The position numbers and the translations under genes are program-made. This document shows positions 24,781-37,705 of a stretch of 64,000 bases of DNA, piece by piece. Below the pieces are notes generated by a model. It was not told the DNA's origin, did no database searches, and worked only from the letters and a program-made list of their open reading frames with translations. This DNA comes from Solanum dulcamara (lineage: Eukaryota > Streptophyta > Magnoliopsida > Solanales > Solanaceae). The stretch lies in assembly GCF_947179165.1 (NCBI RefSeq), contig NC_077239.1:2728001-2792000 (forward strand), given 5' to 3'. How positions within the stretch are numbered: position 1 is the first letter of the stretch; each line of letters opens with the position of its first letter.

Positions 24781-27144
24781 TTTTTTATTGTGCAGGAAAA
24801 CAAATCTTTAAAGACATACTACATAAATATGTCATTTAACTTGACTTCAACTGATATTATGTCTTTCAACTTTAGGTGTATACAAATAAACACTTAAATT
24901 TGTATAAAATTGAATAAGTAGACACACATATCTTATATGGTGTAATACACGTAGGACACGAAATTATCATATAGGATGTCATGTAAGACGAATGTGTCTA
25001 TTTGTTCAAGTTTTGGATAATTAAAGAGTCTATTTATGCACTAATAAAATTAGAGGTCATAGTTGTCAGTTGAAACCAATTTAAGGATCATATTTATGGA
25101 TTATGCATTTTTTTAGAAAAAAAAAAAAGAAACAAAAATGCCACATATACCTAGAAGCTTCCCTTATGTTAAAGGGATTCAACTGTTTATACATACACAA
25201 TTTTTATCATGTTTGCACTGTATAATTTTCGAACAAAGGTAGAGATTGGATCCAAAATTCGAACATGTATATATTCAATCTTTAAGATTTTTAATGTTAA
25301 GTTTGTTGTATTTAAAAGTTATGAATTCAAATATATGATTTGTTTGTAATTATAATTAATACGTAAATCTATGCTTCAAGATAAGAGTGTTGGGTTTTGA
25401 AACTGGCGCCACAATATTGCATTCTCCTCGAAAGGAAAGGGATTCAGTTGAACCTCTATCGTTACCTTTAATTTTGTTACTAGGCTTAGGGGTAAGTCGT
25501 CTCACATTAAAAGCTGATAAGGGAAAAAAATACATATAAAGTGTATATACCTTATTAATTTAGCTCAAAGCGAATAATATTATGACATATTAATTAGAGT
25601 ATCCTTAATAATTCTGATGTCTATCAATTTTTTCATCTAATGAGTTTGCAAGTAGAGATTATGGCTGTTGTTAGTTGTTAATTACTGTGGAAAAATCCAC
25701 CTTAATTTGTTGGGGATGTGGTGGATTTTCACCAGACACCACATATATTTACCCCATTAAATTGAGTTAAGAGGGCCAGTAGGACCACTAAAATCATTTG
25801 GTAATACAAGTGGTTGACTAATAATTACCATGCACCATGTTAAGTTTACACTCTTTATTTACTATTTGTTTTTTTTTTTTGCCTTAGTGGATTTTCTGCA
25901 CAAGGTCGGTTTAATTCACCTGAAGAAAATAAGAAATTAGTGACAAAAAAATTCATATTCCTCCCATTCAATTGAATTATTGAAAGATGATACAAGTCTT
26001 AAGAAAAAAATAAAGACATAAATTAGTTATATTTTTTTATTTTTATCCTTTTCAAACTTTATGCTAAGAAATTTCCAAGAAAATCAAGTCCTTGAAACTC
26101 AACCTTGGAAATTAAAAAAAAAAAACTTGGAAATTTAATTAATAAAGGGTAAAATTGGGGGGGGGGGGGGGGAAATCCAACATCTATCTTGAATAGTAAA
26201 TAATTCAATTATTTTGAACACTAAAAAATACTCCAATAATTCAATTATTTTGGAATGGAGAAAATATTAATTTCATTTAATGATGAATTAGCTGAGAATT
26301 ATCGATAAATTTCGTAGCTAATACAATATTTTATAGTAGTGTTTGTGGCATCCAAAACTATCATTCAATTCAAAATAAGAGTAATATGATAATTAACCTG
26401 AAAATAAGAGTAAATAATAAGTTACATTATATTGATAATATAAAATTTATTTATTGTACTAATAATATCCTAACAAAAATCAATCATATAATGAAGCGTG
26501 CATCTCACTTTGGCATTTTTTGGGGGATAATTGTGTTTTATATCATGCTTAATTGATGAGTTTGAGATCGTATGATATTTGACTAAGTATATTTAATCTT
26601 CAGCTAATTAAAATATGTACATTTGATCCCTTCAGGTAAGAAAGATGTGATATTAAAAAATATATTATCCTCAAATATAAAAATAATACGATACAAATTT
26701 AACACAATATATCAATAATTAAATGATTTAACACTTAATAATTTGTTGAATAAGCCAGGTTATATTCATCATTAATTCATTAGTGCACAATCAAGTTGAT
26801 TAGTCTCAAGTTGTGCACCATGGCGTGCAAATTAAATTTTAACCAACCAAATATTGATTGCTTTATTACACTTTTCATGCTTTAATACAAAAAACATCAT
26901 TTTTTGACTTTCCAAAAAGAAAAGAAAAGGAATTTATGATATGAATATGATAGAGGCCCACTTGAACATTGAAGAGATTTGGAGACTACAAAATAAAAAA
27001 AGCATCATAGAGGATTTTTTTAAAATAGGTAAAACTATTGCTTGGTGATGTTATCAATACGCAAATATCAAAAGATTTGTTTTTTTAGGGGGTGGCTTGA
27101 ACATGACAAATTAAAAGAAAATATAATAAGAGGCGGATTCAGAA

Positions 27145-27448
27145 TCTGAATATATTATAATAGCGAATTTAAAGTGTTATCTATGAATTCACGGAGTCCG
27201 CCTTTGCATAAAATCTAAGTTAATGAAGTCATCTTTGTTATATATAGTGGTTTATCTTCAATATGAGATTTTTCTATATGAATTTAAGTCAATCGAATCT
27301 CGATATATTATAGTGGTGAATTTAAAGTGTTATTTACGAGTTCACAAGGATCGTCTTTGCATAATATCTAAGTGAATGAAGTCATCTTTTTTATATATAG
27401 CGGTTTATTTTTCAATATGAAATTTTTCTGTGTGAATTTAAGTCAATC
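27145..27448. repeat. Two-copy tandem repeat, about 150 bp
   Basis: The phrase GCGAATTTAAAGTGTTATCT, CTTTGCATAA, AATGAAGTCATCTTT, TATATATAG and GAATTTAAGTCAATC occurs in this order twice (27163-27297 and 27315-27448) with a few differences. Confidence 0.75.
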
Positions 27449-30399
27449 AACTTTCAATAGGAATATCGAAAAATACAAAAGAATAGTAATATCCAAGCAT
27501 AATGAGTATTTTTGTGGGTGGGGGTAGAAATTAGTTTGAATCATTCATGCAGTACAATAGGGAAAAAAGAGTAATTATTTATTAAAATATGGAAATAAAT
27601 AGGTAGGTAATTAATATCAGCCACACTTAGCAGCACTTTCTTATATTATATAGTAGTAATCAGCACTACATATAGCTCATGATATATCTTGGAGAATTTA
27701 AGAGAATGGAAGTTACCAGGTATCTATATACTTTAAAAAGATCATATTTTGAGTCAATGAGTAATATTTGGCCTAAAATTATAAATTGCAATTATTAGAG
27801 GATACGATGAAATAAATGAGGTTTCTTCATATTTAGTCAAATGTCTCAAAAGAATGAAAAAATCCTTTATAACGAGCAAAGGTGAATCTATAGCCCTTTT
27901 AAGGTAGTATACATACACACATACACACATATATAAATGATTTGTTGATTCCTGATCAATGTTGAGAGTCGTAGGTCTGCTTCTAATAACGAGTCATTCT
28001 CTTTTAATTATTTTCATGCAGTATTAATTTATATTAGTCAAGGCAGTGAGTATCAATGCTAGATGATTGATAAAAAATAAATTACCAAAGTTATAGTTAA
28101 ACATGTTATGAATTTCAAGAAAATGTTTTAATTGGTATGTACTCTTCTAAATGAACTTGATTACTTGACTTTAAGGTTTAAATGAACTCACATTTTCCTC
28201 CATCCTGCATATTTTTTGGAAAATACTAAATTATTACTTATCATTTACTGACAGTACTAGTTTACACTTTTTTCGAATTTGATAATTTTTTCATCAATTA
28301 TTTACATTATAACAGCAGAAATTCTTTTCATGAAAATACTTTTGTTTCTATATAGTCATATGTTTAGTCATAGCCATTTATCAAACTTGCAAATGTAAAT
28401 ATGATAAAAGAACATTGAATATTGTAGCTAAGGCCTAAGTTCTTATCAATTACTATAACATTTTATGTTCTTGTCAATCATAAATTAATTAAGCTTAAGT
28501 TGTCGAAGCAACCACTCGTTATATTAAGTTAGACTATCTACATCACATCTTTTTGAGATGCAATCTTTCTCCAAATTCTAAATAAACGCGGAATATTTTG
28601 TGCACCGAACTGTCCGTCGATCATAAGCTAAGTTGAAGGGCTTCCCATAACCAAAAAAATCTCTATGTAATCAATAAATATCCAGCCATTATAGTGATTA
28701 TGTTAGGTATATATGATATGGTTTGCACTTTTCACTTTTATATCTAGTTTTTTTTTTTTGTGTGTGGCTTCTTTTAGTTGGTTGCATTTTAATGTATCAT
28801 CCACAGAGAAATTGCAACATTGAGCAATTGGATAAAAGATATATTCCATAAAAAAGTACAATAATCTAAATATTAAGTTTGAGATATTTAGCACTGTGAT
28901 TTTTTTTTTTGGATTATGCAATATGACATTTCACAATTTTAATGGATATCCTACCTCATGAGATATTTTCTTCCCATAAAGAGATCACAAATTTGATGAC
29001 AAACAATAATAACTTCTCAATTTCAAGTCAATTTCAATTTAATGAAATAATAATTAGTTTTGCATGACGTTCAATTATTTTGATTTTAATTAAATTTAAT
29101 AAATTATAAGGATATTAGAGATTAGTCTACACTATAAATTAGATGGTATATAACTAATAAGAAGCTTAAAGAAGAAATCCAACTTATTATATTGTGCACG
29201 TGTATACTATATATAACATTTTACTATATACGTATATATATATATATTATATACTCTTTGAGACAAAGGCACATAACATGCTAATTTGCTTATTTTGTGG
29301 ATACCATTTTTCAAAACATATTCACATTGTTCTTTTGGTTTTCTTGTTTACTAGCTTAACTGATTCTTGAATTGTTTTTGGATGTTGACGAGGTTCGTTA
29401 AATTAGTTCATAAAAATATGATTTTTCAGTTAAAATTCAACTAAATCAATTAATTTGATTTAAATAATTTAATCCATTTCGACTTAATTCATTTGTGTCA
29501 AGTGCAATCAATTAATGGGGGTCATTTGCACTTTTGTCTCTATTTTGTGTTGGTCTTTTTAATTTTTTCACTGGTCATAAATTTATATGTCCGTATCATA
29601 ATATTCCACCATTTATGTCCCGTGCCCTTGAAGAACTTATGCTTCGGCAGACATAAATTCAAAAAATTAAAAACCAATCCATTTAAAGGGTAAACTGTGA
29701 TCTATTGATTTATTGACTCCACCCATCTTAACTTGTCCAAATTTGTTTATGTAAATTTCTTTTGGCCTTGATATTTTTCAACTTATGGTTCTTAAAAGAA
29801 GTTGGTATTTTTCAATTAACGTCTTTATTTTTGTCCTATAGCAAATATATGAGATTTTCGTTTTAATATATTGCTTGCAAGCCATTCTATATTCTAAACC
29901 AAATCTTGTTATATAATACCTTTATTCATTGAAGAAGCCAAAATGAACAAGGAAAAACAAGAGTATAGAAATGTTTTTCTTCCCTTTTTTGGTTCAGGTG
30001 CAACCGTTTCAATTAACGAAAATATATTGTTGAAAGCGTTATCTTCATAAATGGACATGTAATACGTGATTCTAAATTTAATCGAGTCCAATATAAAAAT
30101 TGAATATCGCCCCATCAACAAATTAATATGATTCTCTCTTATTTTCATGTGATGCTCATTGACGCAAGGTGGGTCACATAAAAAAAAACTGACAAGCTTT
30201 TAGGTTGACGACAAAACTTTTGAAAAAGAATATACATGACATTTTAAACGAATTCTACGTCGAAAGATAAATTTATAAATTCAATAACACCACATATTCA
30301 AAAGGAAAATACGTAAAAATTATTGAATTATAGCGGACAATACGTATTATGGGCTAGAGCAGTGAGAATTTTCTCACAATGGGAATTATGAATTTTAGC

Positions 30400-31050
30400 T
30401 AGGGCTTTACAGGGCAAACCGATAAACCGCACCAAGCCGACAAATCGAACCAAACCGGAAAAAAAACCTGACTAGTGGTTTGGTTTGACTTGGTTTGGTG
30501 TTTGGAAAAAAAACCCGACCATTATAGGGTTGGTTTGGTTTTAACTAAAAAAAACCAAACCGAACCCAAACCGACCCGATTATAGATATACTAATTTTAA
30601 ATTATGTTATACATAAAAATATTTATTAAAATATAATTTATAAATATTTTTTAAATTTTTTTCATAATTTTTGTTTTCTTTCTTACATTTAGATTTGGAC
30701 CTGAGAAGCTCATCTAAATAATATACAAAAAAAGCTCATCTTATAAAGTTATATTATAAAGTTAAAACTTCAAACAGTGTTCTGCATCCATCTTATATGT
30801 TGATATTTTGTACTAAAACTCTTTTTAAGAAGCATTGCTCTGTGCTTTTTAGTAGATACTATGAAAAACCCGAAAAAAAAACGAAAAAAATCCAAGAAAC
30901 CCGAAAAAACCCGAAAAACTCGAGAAAAATTGATATCGAAAAACCCAATTTTAATTGGTTTGATTTGATTTATAGATTTAATAACCCGACACAAATGGTT
31001 TGATTTGGTTTGTAAAAAATCCGAACCAACCCAATCCATATACACCCCTA
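30400..31050. mobile_element. 651-bp hAT-like non-autonomous element
   Basis: Flanked by a perfect 8-bp duplication ATTTTAGC (30392-30399 and 31051-31058). It starts TAGGGCTTTAC and ends TACACCCCTA. Both subterminal regions are full of AACCGAACC/GGTTTGGTTT repeats in opposite orientation. There is no transposase frame. The 46234 element has the same termini and subterminal repeats. Confidence 0.82.
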
Positions 31051-31242
31051 ATTTTAGCTATCAAGATCATGATAGTTTCAAAATGGAAATTAACCAACTA
31101 TTGCAACAACAACAAAAAAAAAATACTATTTTTATGAGACAAATATTCTCTTCTCATTTACAAATGGAAAATGTCACCATCTCCTTTTTGTAACCCCACA
31201 TGCGAAAAAGAAGACTATATTTTTAATTATTTTCCTTTGCTT

Positions 31243-31324
31243 TTTACCTCTAATTGAGAAATATCATCTTCTAGTATTTTTCATTTACCTCTAATTGAGA
31301 AATATCATCTTCTAGTATTTTTCA
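31243..31324. repeat. Perfect 41-bp tandem duplication
   Basis: The unit starting TTTACCTCTAATTGAGAAAT occurs twice back to back (31243-31283 and 31284-31324) without a difference, so it is recent. Confidence 0.9.
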
Positions 31325-31630
31325 TTCGTCATGTTAAAAACTGATTAAATTTAAATTTATATATTATAAAATTTATTTTTTAGAGTTATGTTTCTAATAA
31401 GAATTTTTTTAATATCTAAATTCAAATTCAAAATTCCTAATTAAAAATAAATAAAAATTAATTATTCCATCGCAATCATTAATTCTAGTAATTTATTAAA
31501 TTTTCCCAATTTGGAGAATAAGTGGACCATGGAGTCTTTTTTCATCTTGATATAGTAGCTGTTCATTTGTTGGGCGGTCACCGCCAATTAGACTTGTAAT
31601 AATTAAGATGTCGATAAATTAACTAAGTAA

Positions 31631-31635
<5 letters not shown>

Positions 31636-31668
<33 letters not shown>
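31636..31668. repeat. AT dinucleotide microsatellite
   Basis: Uninterrupted TA run of 33 bp. Confidence 0.95.
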
Positions 31669-31671
<3 letters not shown>

Positions 31672-33370
31672 AAATTAATTTTTATAAATAAATATATTTA
31701 ATTTTAACGGCTTTTAGTTCTAAAAAATTTACGATGATCTTTTTATAAATTAGTGGATTTCACTTTTCCTTGACCATTAATCTTAGTCGGTCAATGTGAA
31801 CAAAAAATTAATAGGAATCAACTGTTACTAGTGCATAATAAAAATATATATAATTATTTCATCTAAGAATTAAAATTATTAAAAAATATACATTCTTTTT
31901 TACATAATTACGTTTTCAGCATGCTCACGTGTAGTAAAAGTTTCAATAACTTTTAAAAAGTCTCCGTTTAAATGAATAAAATAAAATTCATAGAAATGCA
32001 TGGGGGATTTAACATATCGTATTGTATTTACGATACGAAAGGATTCGGAAGAACTCCCTCACTTGCCTACCTAGCTCTACCTTTGTCATTTGTGTAATTT
32101 AACGTGTAGTACTATTTTTTGACTATTTATTCTAAATAATAAATTATTATTATTATTAAATAAAATTATTTATAATTATTTTGAAATTATTATTTTCTTA
32201 ATATGCTAACGTTTTTTCGACAAATATTATTTAATTGATCACCTTTCCGTTTATGCAGATAAGATACTGGTAACTTTGGTGCAGTTCAGGGCGGAACTAG
32301 TGTTCACGTACAAGTTCGGCGGAATTCAATAAATTTTTATTTAATAGTATATTTGTGTTAATTCATTGATAAATTCATTAATTATGTATAAATATTATAT
32401 TTAAAATTTAATTATTATCACTTAAAATCGTCATTATAAATTTGAGAATAAAAAAAATTGAAATCTTAACTTCGTGCTGTATTACTTATTCCATTCACAT
32501 CTTCATATTATTCATTATTCATACTTACCAGATCTGGAAATATGGATCATAACGACAATTATGCTATATCTCAATTTTTATTTTACTATACTGAAATCAT
32601 TAAATTATTTTTTTAAATAAAAAAGTCATTCAATTTTATTCGAATATTCAACTTTAGTTCTCTTGTTTCAATTTATGTGGCTTGATTAAGTACGAAGGTC
32701 AAATTAATAACTAATATCCAATGTGAATTTAGGTATATAATCTTCAATTGTTAATAAAATTTATATATTTTAAATAACATATAAAGTATCGAGTCACAAT
32801 AATTAATTATTCAAAATTCATAATTAAAAAAAATTAACTTGTTACTTGTTAAATAATAATTTGAACACATAAAATAAAATGAAACAGAAGAAATATACTA
32901 TTATATTAATATTTATGCGTAATAACAAAGTACGAGGTTATCATGGACATGATACTCTTCTAAACTAGTTTTATCCGATAACTACTTAATAAAAGTAGTT
33001 CCTAATATATCTGCTCTAATAACTTCGTGAGCAAACAAAGAAGGAACTCATGTTAAGTAGTCAAAATAACAAAATTTCTTTTTCCTTGAGATATTGTTTT
33101 GTTTATAAGTCCGCTATCATGTTCTGCTCCCTGCAATTACGTTATTGATGCATGTATGCTACTATATACAACTTAACACTATGGAAAGTTGAAAAAACAA
33201 AAACTATGGAGAAGGTATGCTGGTGGAGTTCAAGCTTCGATGGGCAGAATTATCAGATATATATGTGCTGATAGAAGATTGCAGATATTTGATAAAATTG
33301 TCAAACTGCACACAAACGGACTTGAACATCACCATCATTAAAAGAAAATAGGAAGGCTGAGCTGAGTATG

Positions 33371-33937
33371 CTAGTGATCAAGTTCAGGTATAATATCAAG
33401 AACAGGCTTCCATCCCTTACCATTAATTGTACTTTCATCAACAATAGTAGTAGTACTCTTGATCATATCATCAACTTTGATTAATCCACTTTCACTAGAA
33501 CTCAACAATTCTTGCAACTCTTTCTTGGAAATGACAATTTTAACCCTAATAACCTCTTTCTTTTGGTTATCAGTAGCTTCTAATAATTCAACTTGATCAT
33601 TTGCAAACTTGACCTTCTCATCATTTACTTGATCATCATTTGCAAACTTGACCTTCTTTTTCACTTGATCATTTGCAAACTTGACCTTTTTTTTGGCTGA
33701 TTTTGGAGGAGGTTGTAGTACTAAACTAGGCAAAAGATAATAAATTTGGCCACCTATCAAGTCATCATTTGGATGAAGATGTTGATTTTCAATGATTTCA
33801 AGGGAATTAGAAATTACATGCCTAGAAAATTGTGCTAAGATTTGATGGACTTTGATGGGAGCTTTGTATTCAAGAATTTTCCCATCTGTTTTCATCACCT
33901 TTACAACTTTTTCTTGAAGAACTATACAATTTCCCAT
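33371..33937 (-). CDS. PADRE (DUF4228) family protein, copy 2
   Basis: 188 residues, one exon, paralogue of the gene at 24089. Same lipidation-type N terminus [14 protein letters not shown] (Gly2, Cys4), core [19 protein letters not shown], then HPNDDLIGGQIYYLLPSL. The central KVKFANDQ motif is present three times in tandem (33688-33591 on the DNA) where copy 1 has one, which accounts for most of the length difference. It ends GKGWKPVLDIIPELDH. A TATA box about 60 bp upstream and a conserved promoter block at 34057 suggest shared regulation with copy 1. Likely a stress-responsive, membrane-anchored protein of unsettled biochemical role. Confidence 0.9.
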   Translation of the reverse strand: MGNCIVLQEKVVKVMKTDGKILEYKAPIKVHQILAQFSRHVISNSLEIIENQHLHPNDDLIGGQIYYLLPSLVLQPPPKSAKKKVKFANDQVKKKVKFANDDQVNDEKVKFANDQVELLEATDNQKKEVIRVKIVISKKELQELLSSSESGLIKVDDMIKSTTTIVDESTINGKGWKPVLDIIPELDH

Positions 33938-33994
33938 TGTTTGTATATTGAGTAATGTTTGTTTTTTGTTTGGAGCATATAGTTGTGTTTGCCT

Positions 33995-34083
33995 TTTATA
34001 AAGAAATGAGGTTTGTAAATGCCCCTTGCAATGAGGAATATTACAAGTATAACCTTAGCACTTTTGGACCCCACCTTTGTTGA
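33995..34083 (-). promoter_or_regulatory. Promoter of PADRE copy 2
   Basis: TTTATAAAA on the minus strand (34003-33995) is a good TATA box. The block 34057-34083 (AGCACTTTTGGACCCCACCT, then TTGTTGA) matches 24754-24779 upstream of copy 1 with only small differences. Confidence 0.6.
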
Positions 34084-34089
34084 TTTCTT

Positions 34090-36490
34090 TTGTTGATGTG
34101 TAATTGAGTGCTTATAATAGAAGTTTTGATATATTTTTTGATTAATATGATTTATTGTTGATGTGTAACCTGAACGGATTCAGAATTTTAATTGGATAAT
34201 TTTGAAAATATGAATTTAAAATATGATATTTGATAAAAATCAAGTAATTATTTATATATGTATCTATATTTTATGTTAGAAATAGTGAACTCGATTGAAT
34301 TTGTTGTTTACGTGCGTCACTCATCAATATTTATGATTAAATCTAATTGGTGCCAAAAAAGGACATGCTATGGCTTGGTAGTTTTCTTTTTTCTTCCCAA
34401 ACCAATAAAATAGTGTTACTAATTACTTGTGTAAAGAAAATAAATATTCTGTCTAACTAAACTTTAAAATTTAACTCATAAAGTAAAAAAATATGCAATA
34501 TCATATATATAAGGGAATAACAATTTATTCTCTCAACTAATATGAAACATTATATTACATGTATACTGAACCCAATTGAGAACTTCACTCATAAGGTGAG
34601 GACTTGATATTGCCTCTCATTCTTCATCCTAACTTGTACATTTGACAAATCATATGTATCATAAAGAAAAAGGGAGGATGAATATAATTACTTACATATT
34701 TGACTTAGTAAAACTTATTTTCCTCTCATGGTTTAAAACATCAATGTAACACTAGTAGGACCACTAAAACAATTGCAAGTGGTTGACTACTATATGCACC
34801 ATAATTTGATAAAATTGCCTAATTGTTACTTCATTGACTCCTCTTCTATTGCACTACTTATTGACTATTAATTTTCTTGTTTGTTATTGGCATAGTGTGA
34901 CTTCTATTTTGTGTAAAAAACTCGGTTTTGGCATCTAAATATATCATTGCTTTTCTCATTTCATTTGCAACACGATTCAGTTCAATAGTAAGAGCGCAAT
35001 ATATGACATATGAGTTTGCGCATGTTATGAGTTTATTTGAACACAATCACAAATAAAATTTTGATATTTAAGTAAAGACAAATTAAAATAACTATCACCG
35101 TGCGTTTAGAAATTTGTCTGAAAAAAAAAGTACATACATAATGTTTTACTACTATTAAGTACTGCATGAACGTGGACTTGGGTTAATCAAGTCTCAAGTT
35201 GTGTGGTCCACCTAACTATATTCACTATTAAACCAGTGGCTAGTTAAGCCACCTCTTTCAATTTGCTAGGTTTAATTTATCAATCAATTAATTACATCAA
35301 ATAAAATGCCGATTAGGATAAGATTAATTAGTGGCATGTAATTATAATTAACTTTACCATTTTGGACTTAGGAAAATTATTTATTAATTAAAGACACTTT
35401 TCAAGCTTGATCTGCACGTCTGAAAATGTATTTGATGAAATGTAAGATGCTATTACATCTCTGTCCATATTATATATCTTTTAATTTTTTTGATAGTATT
35501 TCTTAAGAATTACATTTCATAACTTTAATAATAAGAATAGTTGTTTAAATTGCATAGAAGCGACTAATATTCGAAACCAAATAAAAAGAACATCAATTTA
35601 ATTTGGGAATTGAATGATTAGTACTTTCTCATTCTTAATCATAAATCTCGAGTTTATGCTCTAATATAAACTCGTCTTAAGTAGAAAGTATTTTATCTCA
35701 ACAGTGGTTTGAGAGATGGGGCTTGTACTACAATGTTCAGTCTTTTTATATTGATTTCTTATATGAATCTAGATTAGTCGAGTCACAAAACGAGTACATA
35801 ATGAACCCCCTAAAGTTGGTTGAGAGATGTAGCTTTTACTATGATATTCAATCTATTTGTAGTGACTTTCTGAAGCGAATTTAAATTAATCGAGTCTCAA
35901 AACGAGTACATACACTAAACTGCCTAAAGTGGTTGGGGATGTTGTTCCTACTACAATATTAAATCTATTTATAATAACTTTTCAACGTGAATTCAAATTA
36001 GTCAAGCCTCAAATAGATAATAAAAGCTTGATTTTTTTATAAAATAAAAAAAAAATCAAATAAAAAGGTGATATGATGTGATTGAGACCCACTTGAACAT
36101 TAAATAGATTTATAGAAAAATACCAAAAAGTGAATGCATAGTAAACAAGTGCTTGATGATGTTATCAACACGCAAAATGCCTACATTCGTAGCTCCCCCA
36201 ACCCCCCACTTAAAGTAGAGGAGGCTTTTAAGGGAGTATAAGTCTAAGATATATATATATATATTTGGTTTTGCATACTTAAACAAAAAATTTAAGCGCG
36301 AAATTCATAATTTAAACAGTTATTTATTATTCAGAGAAATAATAGTCAAGCATATTATCTCTGTAGTCATCATAGCCATGGTTATGACTAGCTATGTCTT
36401 ACATGATAATATCTTCTAGTATGTCGTCTACAATTTTATCAAGAATCTCTTCTTGTAAATCTCTATTTACTCTAACTACTTTTAGTATAG
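34090..36490. other. AT-rich intergenic region
   Basis: No gene recognised. Contains the degenerate triple repeat at 35700-36020. Confidence 0.5.
35700..36020. repeat. Degenerate triple tandem repeat, about 115 bp
   Basis: Each copy has a GGTTGAGAGATG-like start, a 'TACTACAATATT' phrase, then TTCAATCTATTT, AATTTAAATTAATCGAGTC and, in the first two copies, AAAACGAGTACATA. Copies start near 35703, 35815 and 35931 and differ at many positions. Confidence 0.7.
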
Positions 36491-36499
36491 TAATTAAAG

Positions 36500-37430
36500 T
36501 TTTTTCTTCTAAGAAGATTGTATAATAAATCATTCTCAATTTATGCCGTATAAAGAGTGTCATGTTTTAGCATATAAATCCACTCTTCACATAAATATTT
36601 TTGATGATCTCTCAGCATTGCTGCTTCAATCTGTAAATATAAATTCTTCAAGTCTTGCTGACTTAGTGTCAAATCTGCCTTTTTTCGATACTCGTATAGT
36701 TTTTAGTCTAGATCTGAAATATACATATCCAAATTTTTTAAGGATTTTTTGCATTCCCAAATCTTTCTTCGAAGTATCTTTTGATAAGGTTGAAATGTTC
36801 TCATTTTTTATGATTTTATGTTGTATATAAAATAGATTCGTTGGTTAAAATAACCCAATTTTTATACAAGAATTTTTGTTGTTCTTTTAGCATGTGTGCT
36901 TCATCAAGAATATTAGCAACTTTTGATTTTACACTGGGGTGTGCAGTTTTCAAAGTTCTTTCTAGATCTGAAATATGTTTATCTAGAAGTTTTATGAATT
37001 TTTTGCAAGATCAAATCCTTTGTTTGTATTATTTTAAATTCGATTGAAAATTTATCAATTTTGATATGTTAAAAGCATCTTTAAACAACAAATATATACA
37101 AATATACTTTTGTTTATCGATTTGTCTGCCTTGATAATTAATTCTCGTTGATCATATCTTATAGGGATAATCAAATCAATAGCAATACACCAATAAGTCC
37201 GATCTAAAGAGGCTCAAATATGGAACAATTAACACAAAATAATTCTCGGGGCAACATATTCAGTTAATCGAAATTTAGGAAGCTGAAACTTCACTCTACC
37301 ATCAATAGGTATAGCCAAGACATTTACAACACGATCCAAAATAATCTCACTCACGAATATCTGACCAATTATTCCCGTTGCTTTTTACACACAAATAAGA
37401 CTTAGAAAACAAATTTTGTTTGATGTCTAG
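36500..37430 (-). pseudogene. Decayed coding-like region of unknown origin
   Basis: Read on the minus strand, 37420-37200 gives a long nearly open stretch of normal protein composition with a few stops. After it come two diverged copies of a charged, helix-rich stretch (about 37040-36840 and 36740-36540). Each copy has a 'Cys-Lys-Lys ... Leu-Asp ... Ile-Ser-Asp-Leu' block followed some 45 residues later by a 'Gln-Lys-(Phe/Tyr)-Leu ... Trp' block. In-frame stops and at least one frame change break it. The family was not recognised. A remnant of an integrated pararetrovirus or of a host coiled-coil gene are both possible, and neither is shown. Confidence 0.4.
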
Positions 37431-37514
37431 GTAGTGTTTTTTCCGCAGTAAGCAAATGAATATCTTGTCAATATATATAAATGCTTGTAATATAATGGTC
37501 GGCAATACCAATAT

Positions 37515-37705
37515 GGATTGTGATGCAGTGGTGGGACTGTTTCACCTTTAATCAGAAGTTTCGGATTCGAGCCATATGTATGGAGAAAATTTTGATGGGA
37601 GCATCATCTCCAGAATGGACCCTGCAGTGTGCGATCCGAATTTAGTCAGGATTCTAATGCGGGCAACGAACACTACGTGAGAGCCAAAATAAAAAAATTA
37701 AAAAG
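37515..37705 (+). mobile_element. tRNA-derived SINE (Solanaceae type)
   Basis: Plus strand: A-box-like GATGCAGTGGTGGGACTG (about 37521-37538) and B box GGATTCGAGCC (37563-37573), then the Solanaceae body phrase CCTGCAGTGTGCGATCCG and GAGAGCC, ending in an A-rich tail (37687-37710). Confidence 0.8.

Larger units (their letters stand above)
24781..33370. other. AT-rich spacer between the two PADRE genes
   Basis: About 8.6 kb without a recognisable gene. Open frames here are short and lack family motifs. It includes a 16-G run (26157-26172), a tandem duplication (27145-27448), a hAT-like element (30400-31050), a 41-bp duplication (31243-31324) and an AT microsatellite (31636-31668). Confidence 0.6.
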
